Assembly (NCBI GenBank): GCA_033060915.1
Contig: CM065384.1
Location: 36,101,001 to 36,165,000, forward strand
Length of the DNA: 64,000 nucleotides
Direction: 5' to 3'
From: Euryodendron excelsum
Lineage: Eukaryota > Streptophyta > Magnoliopsida > Ericales > Pentaphylacaceae
The notes under the pieces were generated by a model. It ran no database searches. It was not told the DNA's origin and was given only the letters and a program-made list of their open reading frames with translations. Positions 46,680 to 57,010 of this stretch are shown in pieces (position 1 is the first letter of the stretch; each line of letters opens with the position of its first letter). The translations under genes were made by a program, and so were the position numbers.

Positions 46680-47660
46680 TTTGGGATGTCCAGTAAAACA
46701 AATCAAGCTATTCGTGTTCAATTTGTTAAAAACTCGACTGATTATATGAACAAGTCAAGTTTGAACACATTTTAAAACTCATTAATTTTTTGAGCTCACT
46801 TCGAACTCGAATCGATAAATAAAAATACACTAAGAATTTTAAGTTATTGGGCTTGACTCATGATCAGTTAGGTTAAAACTTGTTTGAGATCAGCTCGAAA
46901 ATTAAACAAGTTAAACTTAAAAACAATTTTAAACTCATTAAAGTCATCGACTCACTACTCGTGTCGGCTCATTTACAGCTCTAATCATTATCACCAAATT
47001 GATTGGGTTTTTGTCAAGCCAGGCACCATTTTTGTCAAGCCAAGCACCGATTGGTCTCACCTGTCTCGAAGTCCACTAGTTGGTATCAGCGTGTAAGGTT
47101 AAAAAATAAACCAAGTTATTCAAACTAGACTTATGATCAATTCATTAAAATTCGTACGAGGTTGACTCGATATAGAAACAAAACTTGAACAAATTTTTAA
47201 ATTCATTAATTTTCTAAACTAAAGGGACAAGTGCTAGGCAACACCTAAGAGAATGCCTAAGCCTGCTCCAAGGATGCTTGCATAGTCAGCCAAAGCCCAA
47301 CAACTTGGCATGCCAACCATGCACAGCAGCAGGGGAGAGCCAATTTAACCTTGTTAGCGCCCAGCATAGAGGGTGAGCTAACCTCACCAGCGCCCATGCG
47401 CGTGTCCAACAGCAGCGCCATGAGCCAGCCATGCACCCCGTGTGTCCAGACAGCGCCCCAAGCGCATGCGCGTGAGCCTACCCAGATTGGGGCGGCTGAA
47501 CCTCACTTTGGCATACATCCACGCACACCTCCCAGTGTTAGCGCTAACTAAACTCAAGCTCGATAAGAGTATATACACCAAAAAAGCAAGTTACTCACAA
47601 TTAGTTTATTAAACCTCGTTTGAAGTCTGTTGAGCTCGGCTTAGCTCATTTACAACTCTA
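46680..47660. repeat. Dispersed repeat of uncertain class, split by a GC-rich insertion
   Basis: Rich in agctcg/ctcgaact-type motifs. Two similar ends, ggctcatttacagctcta (about 46966) and agctcatttacaactcta (about 47645), suggest related or duplicated copies. No coding sequence is recognised. Confidence 0.4.
47224..47545. mobile_element. GC-rich 322-bp insertion with 7-bp flanking duplication
   Basis: The flanks share aactaaa (47217-47223 and 47546-47552). The insert starts gggacaagtgctaggcaaca and ends cccagtgttagcgct. Its G+C content is far above the neighbours and it contains gcgcccatgcgcgtg and caagcgcatgcgcgtg repeats. Terminal inverted repeats are weak. It is a candidate small non-autonomous DNA transposon, class unknown. 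Confidence 0.55.
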
Positions 47661-47721
47661 TTCAACATAAAATTATCTAGGATGACTGTCACATTACATT
47701 ATCATACTAATGTGGTATAAC

Positions 47722-48272
47722 CATAGTTATCGAAATCGAACTGGGCTGGCCGGTTGAACCAGTTCAATCGGGAATCAGACCATGAACCGGCACAGTTTAA
47801 TTAATTTATCGAAAATGCATATGAACCAGATTGAATTAAACTAACTGGCCGGTATTTTAAAAAACCAGTGAACAAGCCAGTATTTAGTGAACCGATCAAT
47901 TTTTGAAAAAAGTCAAAATATCAAATATTTCACGAGATTTAAAACCATTTGTTTTTTAAAAAAACATGTCTTTTATGGTCTTTTGATGAAATATAGAATA
48001 AAAAAGTAAAAACTTTAAAAAAAAGTCAAATGAAGAAAAAAAAAAAAAAAAAAGGGAAGAAAGGGAAGGATAAAAAAATGGCTAGGTAAATAGGGTACGT
48101 TTCTCTCTTTCTTATCTTGGGTTATCTTATCTTTAGATATTTTTTATATTATAATTAGATATATCGAGATATGTGTTATCAAAAAAAATCCAAATGTACA
48201 AACTATAAACTAAAATAAAAAATATATGTAAAGATGAAGAAAGAGGAGGGTATAGGAAGTAAAAATAATAAT

Positions 48273-48314
<42 letters not shown>

Positions 48315-48508
48315 TATTATTGTTAAAATTTATGATATTTCTTTTAAATATAAAAATACCGATAAGCAATAGTTTAAAAAAATTAAATTAGAAAAAAAAA
48401 GATGTCCTTTTGAATGTTTTTATAATTATTTATTTTTAGACTTTTTTTAACTATTTATCATTTATACTTATGTTGAGTTATTGTATAAAAAAGAGTATTT
48501 TTTAACAA

Positions 48509-48561
<53 letters not shown>

Positions 48562-48659
48562 ATATAACCCGTTGAATCAGTTGAATCATGGTTGAACCAG
48601 CGAATCGTTGAACCGGTGACTTGACCGTTTTAGTCACCAGTTCGGTTCTGATAACTATA
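47722..48659. mobile_element. 938-bp MITE of the tatagttatc family
   Basis: Ends catagttatcgaaatcgaac and (reverse complement of the right end) tatagttatcagaaccgaac are inverted repeats continuing with gttgaaccagttcaat-like sequence. The flanking 8 bp, ggtataac, occur at 47714-47721 and 48660-48667. The interior is AT-rich without transposase. The 8-bp duplication suggests hAT; Mutator-like (9 bp with one mismatch) is also possible. Confidence 0.75.
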
Positions 48660-48847
48660 GGTATAACGGTTTATTCATGTGATACTATGGGTAGAGAAAG
48701 AACACTTTTCATGAACTTACAGGCATTATCTTAACTGTATAATGGGTTTTCAAATTTAAAATTTTTATTATGTAAAATATTTTTACACAAGTCATAATTT
48801 GAATAAAATATCACTTCACATCAGTAGTATGATAATGTGATGGTGTC

Positions 48848-50147
48848 GGTCTCCTTGAATAATTACCCGCATTCAGCTACACGCCCTTCATGGTGAAGTT
48901 GTATTCCACGTCGCATAATGTTTGAGCATTTTGTTTTCAAATTATTTCATGTGTCTGTCATACTGAAAAATGAATCGATATGGTCTAAATTATCACTAAA
49001 GGCCTGTTCTCTGGGCTTTCTTATATGCAGCACCTCTAGGTTTTTTAATTATTTTAGAATCCATAGTGACCAGACTACCACTGTAATTTTAAAGTTTATG
49101 GTATATTTTTACAAATATTAAAATCATAATGTGTCACTTGGGCATGACAGTCACATAGGGGTAGCCACGGACCAAATGGCCCGATTGGCTTGCCCATCAT
49201 TTTAGGGTTTGAGATTTTTTTTAAGCTCGATTAGTTTAATGGACGGATTTGAAAATTATAATTTTTATTTTAGGCGAGCTTGGAATTTGGCCCTCCCAAT
49301 GTCCACCCGTCTGAGCTCGGCTTGGCCCGCTCAATGTCCACCACTATTAGAAATGACAATCAACGCCGAAAAACCCGAATCCCACTTCACCCGCCGTTAG
49401 AGTATGAATAAATGGGTTAGGAATAGAATATAGGGAAGAAAGCAAAACCCAACGAGGGGTTTGAAAACGGAAAAGGTTTAGGTCATCCCACCTAGAATCT
49501 GTCTCCTTGAATAATTATCCACATTCAACTACACGCCCTTCATGGTGAAGTTGTATTCCACGTGGTATAATGTTTGAGCATGTTGTTTTCAAATTATTTC
49601 ATGTGTCTGTCATACTAAAAAATGAATCAGTATGGTCTAAATTATCACTAAAGGCCTGTTCACTGGGCTTTCTTGTATGCAGCAACTCTAGATTTTTTAA
49701 TTATTTTAGAATCCGTAGTGACCAGACTACCACAGTAATTTTAAAGTCTATGGTATATTTTTACAAATATTAAAATCATAATGCGTCACTTGGGCATGAC
49801 GGTCACATAGGGTGGCCACGGACTAAATGGCCCGATTGGCTTGCCTATCATTTTAGGGTTTGAGATTTTTTTTAAACTCAATTAGTTTAATGGACAAATT
49901 TGAAAATTATAATTTTTATTTTAGGCGGGCTTAGGATTTGGCCCTTCCAATGTCCACCCACCCGAGCTCGGCTCGGCCCGCCTAATGTCCACCTCTACTA
50001 GGAATGACAATCAGCGCCGAAAAACTCGAATCCCGTTTCACTCCGCCCTTGGAGTATGAATAAATGGATTAGGGGCGGAACATAGGGAAGAAAGCAAAAC
50101 CCAACGAGGGGTTTGAAAACGGGAAAGGTTTAGGTCATCTCACCTAG
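48848..50147. repeat. 652-bp direct tandem duplication
   Basis: Copy 1 is about 48848-49499 and copy 2 about 49500-50147. Both run from gtctccttgaataattacccg/gtctccttgaataattatcc-type starts through cttcatggtgaagttgtatt and acaaatattaaaatcataat to aggtttaggtcatc. Differences are mostly single bases. Neither copy has a convincing ORF; the paired short ORFs (48918-49121, 49570-49773) simply reflect the duplication. Confidence 0.9.
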
Positions 50148-51359
50148 AACTTATCCCGATTATATTATGAAATACCTAAATAATTATATTATATTTAATT
50201 ATACAAAATAGCCTTAATCTATAAATAAACATTAGGATTCTAATGTTACTTCATATTCTTAAATTTTAGGCTATTTCTTTCTCAAATTTATATTGTATTA
50301 GAGTTTGTATAATTTGCATTATTTTTTATCTTTAAAGATTTATTTTTATTTAAAAATTTTATACAAGTTAAAATTGATTGAAACGGGTTTAAAACGGATA
50401 AGGAGGCTCAATCCATGACTGATTTAAAAAGAAATGTAGAATGAAATTTTACTATTAGAGACAAGATAGAATTTAACCAAAACCCACCCCGATTCTCAGC
50501 ACGCCCTTCTTTCACGTGTTCTCGAAAGTATTTGCCCGGCTCCACCCACGTGCAAAATCGTAATGCTATGCAAAATTTGTGTATGCTGATTTTATACATA
50601 ATTATGTGATTTAATAATATCCGGTCACTGGAAAAAAAAGAATAAAAAAAGACTAATTTGTAACTACAAAAATATCACCATCACTTTATTCTCCAAAGAA
50701 CCCGAGGCTTTTCAACATGTGCCGATCCGGAAATAACTTTCCCAGCTCTACCAACCTATGCATAGAAATTCCATCAACGACAAGCACTAGAGCTGATATT
50801 GCCATATTGAGCAAATTTGAAACCCTTGTGTGTTGGAAATCCTAATCCAAAAAGTTCTAAAATTATCCTACAGTTACAAGTTTTAAAAACCATATTAAGT
50901 TTGGTCAATTATTTTTAAAATTGAGAATAGAGATCTATTCACCATTAAATGGACTTTTACAAAGGCTTTATTAGCCTACTGACCGGCCTTTGCCTTCACT
51001 TCCTAGATTTGTAAAGTTTGAGTTAGCGACCTATAGCCATAGTTGGCAAAGCTTGTAAACTTCTCGTCATGGCCAGTCGAACTTTTGGCTGTAGTAAGTG
51101 AAGGAGACGGTTGCGGAGTTAATACCAAAAATTTTACAAAATGTTTGAGAAAAGAAGGAAACAAAAGACTGAAGTGACAAAAATCACTTCTGAAATAACA
51201 AAAATTTCACAGAACTATCACCTGAAGGGAGAAAAAAGAAGAAAAAAAGAAAAGAAAAAGAAACTGAACCTTAAGGAAAGGAACTGTGTTATCAACCACC
51301 ACGATCAGCTCTTTGCATACAACTTAAAAGATTCCTCTGGTTTAGTTAGCCTGATATTT
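50148..51359. other. No gene seen; possible 3' flank of the CCT3 pseudogene
   Basis: The left part is AT-rich and unassigned. The last few hundred bases before 51360 probably derive from the 3' UTR and downstream region of the ancestral CCT3 gene. A Lys-rich ORF at 51141-51419 (plus) is antisense to it and has no recognisable domain. Confidence 0.4.
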
Positions 51360-51451
51360 TCATTCGGGAATCATTTGCTCATTGTCAGCATCTCTTCCTT
51401 GCTCGAGTGTAGGTTTTGATGGAGCTTGAACTGCCCATGGAGCTTGCTTCC

Positions 51452-52061
51452 GCTCCGTGGCGGCCCCACCTGTGTCCTAGTGAAGTCGGCCATTTTGAAT
51501 TTTTTTTTACCCCACCCATTCCAATTTTTACCTGACTATACATATTTTTTTTTGATAAGTATCACCTGACTATACATATATGAGATAATTTTGTATTAAC
51601 AGTCTAAATTTCATAACGCAGAATTAAAATTGTATATATTCTCCTGTGATGCGATAACTGTTATTGATATAAATAAATAACATATATATCTCATAATTGC
51701 TTGTATTTTATAAAAAAATTTGTGTTCAATTCTTGAATATATATTTTTTTTCTAATTGATGTTGGTATATTTTTTCCTCCTCACAGTCTTGTTTAATTTT
51801 TGGATTAAATGTTGTCTTGTCTTGAAATTTATGAACATTCACTTACAATTTAGTTTTATACAGTTATGAAAAAACACTTTAAAAAAAGAACATTTGAGAG
51901 ATCAATTTGAACGTTGTTTTGTGTAAATAACATTTGATGTCAATATATATAGTTTTGAATATTATCATATACTTTGTATTTATGGAAATTTATTGTCTTA
52001 CTTATAAATAATTATTTAATAGTATTTTTTGCCTCCACTAGAAAATTCCAGCTCCGGCCAC
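51452..52061. mobile_element. 610-bp insertion in the last CCT3 exon
   Basis: The exon continues exactly on both sides, with tgcttcc duplicated (51445-51451, 52062-52068). The ends are gctccgtggcggccccacc and (reverse complement) gtggccggagctggaatttt, resembling the gtggcggagc ends of widespread plant non-autonomous elements. The interior is AT-rich with no ORF. Class uncertain. Confidence 0.7.
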
Positions 52062-52656
52062 TGCTTCCTCTTGATTCCACTAGCAATATCATCAATCCTA
52101 AGAAGCATGGAAGCAGCTCGTATGGGCGTCTGGAATGTTTGAGCTTTCACATTATAAGCATCCCAGACCTGAAATACTCAAGTTTGTTTATATATGATAA
52201 TGCACCGTCTGACTTCACAAATGCCTATGTAAGTTGCTACCAAGTGCCACAAAAGTAAATAGAAGAGAACACAGAGAAAAAAGTTTGTACCTTCCTCTCT
52301 TTCATGTCTGAAATTGCACCAGTACTCCCATTTATACCAATCCATGCATTTTCTCCACTTGCATACTATGGAAGATCAGAAAAATATGTTGTAAATGATT
52401 TTTTTGATGAGTAAAAAGAAAGATATCTATGTAGCATAACATTTAAAATTTAATTCTGGAGTTAAAATGTTCATAGGTATCTTCTTTGTGAACAAAAAAA
52501 CAATGGCGGGCCACTCCCACCCCCAACACAGCATATTCTTATCACCTTGACAATAAGCAATAAGAGTGCTGCTATCATAGTACAATCATGCTGAACAGTA
52601 TTAGATAAAGAAAACAGGTCAACAAATGTCTTGCCTTTCCCTGTAGGGCAGTCATA

Positions 52657-52802
52657 GGTCTATTTGGTACAACTTTTTTTTTTTTTTTTCATTTAATTTT
52701 TTTGTTTATAAGCAAAAAAGCTAAAAACAATTAACTTGTGTGCTTATATGCGAAAAAAGCCAACCCGAAAAAGCTGGAAAAAAAATTGTACCAAACAAAG
52801 CC
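52657..52802. mobile_element. 146-bp MITE in a CCT3 exon
   Basis: Terminal inverted repeats are ggtctatttggtacaactttt and ggctttgtttggtacaattt (right end, reverse complement). The 3-bp duplication ata (52654-52656, 52803-52805) splits the codons for VIR and TMTALQ. A 3-bp AT-only duplication suits PIF/Harbinger, but the termini are not diagnostic. Confidence 0.8.
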
Positions 52803-53785
52803 ATAGTCCTAACTCCTAATCACGTTGACCCCATAATTTTGTGCCAAAATCCGTGAAATAGCCTCAAAAGCCATTGCAGCAGCTTCATAAGGCCACCGTT
52901 TTGAAAAGACCAAAAAAAAATATGAAAATCTGAAACAGCAAATTAATGACTAAGAAACCACATATATTGATATACCAATGCCATAACATCTTCAAAGATA
53001 ATTTTATAAACCTAGAATGACTAAAGAGCAATCAAAATTGATGATGCATGCTAAGAAAAACCTACCTTTTCAATGCCTTCAATAGATTGACTCTTCTGCT
53101 TGAGAGCAGCCGATACAGTTAAACTCTGTAGCACCACCACCAGGAACAAGTTTTGGAATCTTCATGATGTTCCTTGCCACAGGCATAGCGTCCTGTGAGA
53201 CATAAGATGCTTTAGAACCACTAATTCCTGATCTTTAAGGAGCTTTGAGTATCAAACCAACATGATAAATGCAAATTTCTTTCAATTTCATTCAAAAGAT
53301 CCTTACTGGCAAAGAACCGTGCATGCTTTAGGGTCTCTGCACTCAACAATGAATGCAAAGAACTTATCTCCAATCTTCTTAACCACAAAAAGTCCTGCCC
53401 CAGTTCCTACATCTGATTCTTGAAGTTCCTCTGGTCTGTTTACAATGAATGCAACCCAAGCTTTAGCAATACTGTCGTCGTCTGTTTTTCTCAATCTCCT
53501 TATTGCACTAACTCCAGCTTCACTCAAGTTATTGCCAGCCAGATCACCAAGCCCTTTTTCTATTATGACCAAGTCAGGTTTGAACTTCAGTATTGGCATG
53601 CAAAGATTCTCAATGTATTCTTCTCCCATATTCAGGACTCCCCAGTCTTCTTCTCCGACCAACTCTGCATTTGTTTAATTCTCCCCTTTCTTGTACTTAA
53701 AGTAAAATAATGCAGGGGTTGATAATTGTTCTTCTCATTTTTCCAGGGGCATGCAATAACATCTTTGCTAAACATAACTCCTTTA

Positions 53786-53945
53786 CATTGTATTTGGATC
53801 AAGGATTTGGTGATGGAAAAGAAAAGAAAAAAGAAAAGATAAGGGAAAAGAGAACAAAAATCCTCTTTCATTTTGTTCTCTTTTCCCTCACTTTTTCCTT
53901 TTCCTTTGCTTTTCACTTGATAAATCTAGATTCCAAACACAGCAC
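53786..53945. mobile_element. 160-bp Stowaway-like MITE in a CCT3 exon
   Basis: A near-perfect hairpin: cattgtatttggatcaagga at one end, and at the other (reverse complement) gtgctgtgtttggaatctag, then purine/pyrimidine arms. Flanked by ta on both sides (53784-53785, 53946-53947), the Tc1/mariner target. It separates the codons for the conserved EDSK and KGVMF. Confidence 0.75.
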
Positions 53946-55077
53946 TAAGATCCTTGGAATCCTCCAACTGGCCACCAAGGACTTTCTCAACCTTTATGTA
54001 CTTCTAGATGTCAACTTCACGGAGTCCTTGAACAAGGTCCACACCAACTGTTGTGATAGCATCAAACGCCAAATTGTAGAAGTTGAACAAAGATAAAAAA
54101 TAAAAATAAAAAAAATAGACATAAAAGGCATAAAGCAGTTAAGAGACCAAATCTTTTGAAAAAACTAAACAATAAAAGACTACAGAGAACTGGAAAACAG
54201 GTCATAAAATCCAGTGTGCTATGTACAGATTGAAACAAATTTCAGCGACACAAATTCTCAAACATGATTATACATGACAAAGAGTGCCATTTAAAGAAAA
54301 TAATACTTTTGTTATTGCAACAGCCAGTCAAAAAGGACTTTCTGTTTTAAGTACTCTAAAAAGGGGAATTTAAGCCACCTCAAAAATAGACTTGTAGATA
54401 ATTGATAAATACTTACAGCAACTAGATCCCCCAATTGAATGGTAAAGTTTGTGCCAATACAACTCTTCACCAACCCCAACATTGTGACACCAGCCAAATG
54501 AAGCTGGGCATTATTTCCACAACAATTTAGTGAATAATGACAATAGAAACAAGGACAGTACAGGATTTTCGCAATTTTTTTTTTTTTATTTTCCAATAAT
54601 TCCAAGCATTTTCTGATATCACCATACATGAGATTATAATCAACATTGCTCTCTTTCCGATTATCCCTGGCGGAAAAGTAAAATAAGCAGCCTTTTAGAG
54701 TCTCAAGAGTTTATTATGCAGAAGTAATAGGAAAAAGAGAACTTTTACAAACAAAATGAGTCATAGCAAATTGCATTAAGGTCAGATATATTGAAGAATT
54801 AAGCATCAAAAAAGAGCTTAAAATACTGTCAGAGCTTACGATCATTAACATCAATAGGCATAGCAACCTTGTCAAGCACTGCAATAGCATCCTCAAGAGC
54901 TTTATTGTAAGCTGCAAAAGCACATTAACATGGCTCTCATCAAAGTATATAAAAGAAAAACTGTTTCACCAGTTAAACAAAAATACTTTCAGATCACTGC
55001 CGCAATACCTCGACAAATGACAGTAGGATGATAGTTCTTGTCAATGAAAGCTTCAGCAACATGAAGCATCTTACCAG

Positions 55078-56920
55078 CTTGAACATATTTTCAGTCAACA
55101 ATCAGTTGTGAATGGAAGGATAGGATTACTATATAATATGACTCAGACAGCAGAGGTTTTCACTTGCATTAGAATAACAGCAAACTCCTACACATAAATG
55201 TAGGATGGTATAACTATAATACGTTCATTAAAGGCCACACTGCATAATGGTTAAACCAATTGGTCAAAATTTCTAAGGCAAGGGAACTTTGACGACAAAT
55301 GCTCCATCATATAAACAAAATACCAAATTCAACCACAGCATAAAATTATAATGGAACCACTAGTGCTCCGATAGGTTCCTGTTCAACACTGACCTTCCAG
55401 TGAAATTTTTCATGTCAGTATCATTTACCTCCAAAAAATTTAGTTTGTTATAACATTACAAAAAGACTCTCACTTCTATTTTCTAATTATCTATTTGCTT
55501 ACTTGACAAGCATGCCAGCTGAAAATAACGTCATACTAATTATCACAAAACAATCGTGCCAAGACCAACCCCTTTGTTTACATGACAATCATGCCAGCTA
55601 AAAACAACTTCATACCAATTCTACACAAAACAATCATGTGAAGACCAACCTCTTAAATACTTCACCAAAATTGGTAGGACCGTAGGAGTCAACAATATTT
55701 TTGACAGACTTAGAGGTGTGGATGACATTTATCAAATATCAACCATTAAGTTCTCTGCATGGATCAAAGGACACTGCTTCTAAAGAACAGACCATTTAAC
55801 TATATTAAGGAAATGTAAAGTAAAAGTTCACCACCAAAAATCTAGGTTACTGTTTGATGTTTTGTCCTAGTATCACTCTTAATGATTCGAACCTCTAACT
55901 TTATTCAAAAACCGGTGATAAATGAAGGCATTGTTTCCATGATTCCAGTCCTGAAACAATTCAAGAAAACCTGGAAGTTTTCACCTCATCACTAGATCTC
56001 ATGATTCAAGTCCTGAAACAATTCAAGAAAACCTGGAAGTTTTCACCCCATCACTGGATCGACATTCGACACCCTAGTACATTTTAGGGCCAAATTGGTA
56101 TTATTTTTTTATTTTTGGAAATTTTTACTCTTCTTAAAATCATAAAAGATGAAATTGATAAACCATGTTTGGTGAAACTATTCCTGAAAAGTGTTCCCAA
56201 TAAATTTTCCTGAAAAAAGCCCATAATCAAAAAATAATTTTAAATTGTTCTCTGAGTTTTCAACATTCAACTTCATAAGAAAATGAAAATGATTTGAAAC
56301 AAACTACTTTCAACCTTTTCAATGTTTTCATTTCCAACATCTTTACCCAGTCCAAACAACAGATTAATTCAGCTGACCAACCATCAATCTTCATCTAGCA
56401 TTCTTACTCTCTGTTGCTCCATTCATCAAACTATATCATCATATTGACGAGGTTATAACACTATCACCCATGCAATTCCAAGTCTCAATTATACATACCG
56501 TCACATAGAAAATGCTTTCCACTATCAACATTCAACAAATTCTCTATATTATCATTCTAAATTTTCAATAATCTTTATGCCCCCAGCCTCCTAATCAATT
56601 AAGGTCCAATACAATCTTTTCACAACACATGCGTATTCAATCCACAGCTCCGCTAAATGTTCCATTAAGCTTATGCCAGTCGGAAATCTATAAAATTTCC
56701 AACGAAAAAATAGTAACATAAAACAACATTCTTCACCGAACCACACCAGCAACATAGATAATCTCGCCCCCAAAGCCGCCAATCATAAAACCCAACAATG
56801 CCCTAATTCTTAAGGCATCATTATCGTGTTTTGAGTACAAATTTAGCTAATTCAAACGAAAAAAAGGTGATCGCTTGTGAAATGAAAATAATACTTGATT
56901 GACAGAGATAGAGAGAAACC
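55078..56920 (-). other. Remnant upstream introns of CCT3 with two tandem duplications
   Basis: No CCT3 exon is recognisable here on either strand. There are direct duplications of about 80 bp (55491-55570, 55571-55651; ccagctgaaaataac type) and 62 bp (55938-55999, 56000-56061; ttcaagaaaacctggaagtt). Otherwise unassigned. Confidence 0.55.
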
Positions 56921-57010
56921 TAAATTTAGCACTGATCGAAGGCTCAGTGTGCTTGGGGCTTTTTCCGACACTTGCTTGCGAATGAAATGAGAAGAAAAGC
57001 CAATTCTTTA
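56921..57010 (-). other. Possible 5' UTR exon and promoter of the CCT3 pseudogene
   Basis: On the minus strand a GC-richer stretch (ttcgcaagcaagtgtcgg, cttcgatcagtgctaaattt) ends in tttag|gtttctc, a plausible splice donor. Position and strand fit a 5' non-coding exon. This is inference only. Confidence 0.3.

Larger units (their letters stand above)
51360..55077 (-). pseudogene. CCT3: Unprocessed pseudogene of chaperonin subunit CCT3 (TCP-1 gamma)
   Basis: CCT3 is one of eight subunits of the cytosolic TRiC/CCT ring that folds actin and tubulin. Minus-strand exons are still in order: 55077-55009 (MLHVAEAFIDKNYHPTVICR), 54911-54840 (AYNKALEDAIAVLDKVAMPI), ~54490-54417 (LGLVKSCIGTNFTIQLGDLV), ~54075-53946 (FDAITTVGVDLVQGLREVDI), 53785-~53270 (GVMFSKDVIA; EYIENLC; LSEAGVSAIRRLRKTDDDSI), 53192-53067 (VPGGGATE), 52897-52635 (WPYEAAAMAFEAISRILAQN), 52375-52291 (GENAWIGINGSTGAISDM) and 52168-51360 (YNVKAQTF; LLRIDDIASGIKRKQ; DADNEQMIPE, stop). 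Introns keep several GT/AG sites, so it is not a processed copy. It is broken by a stop after REVDI, a 1-bp insertion after GGGATE, frameshifts after KDVIA, a stop and small deletion after CTVLCQ, a 7-bp duplication after NVIR, and three transposon insertions in exons. Exons for roughly the first 100 residues are missing. Confidence 0.9.

Noticed and set aside
53420..54096. Plus-strand ORFs over the CCT3 region
   Set aside because: They are antisense to CCT3 exons, which match the family on the minus strand.
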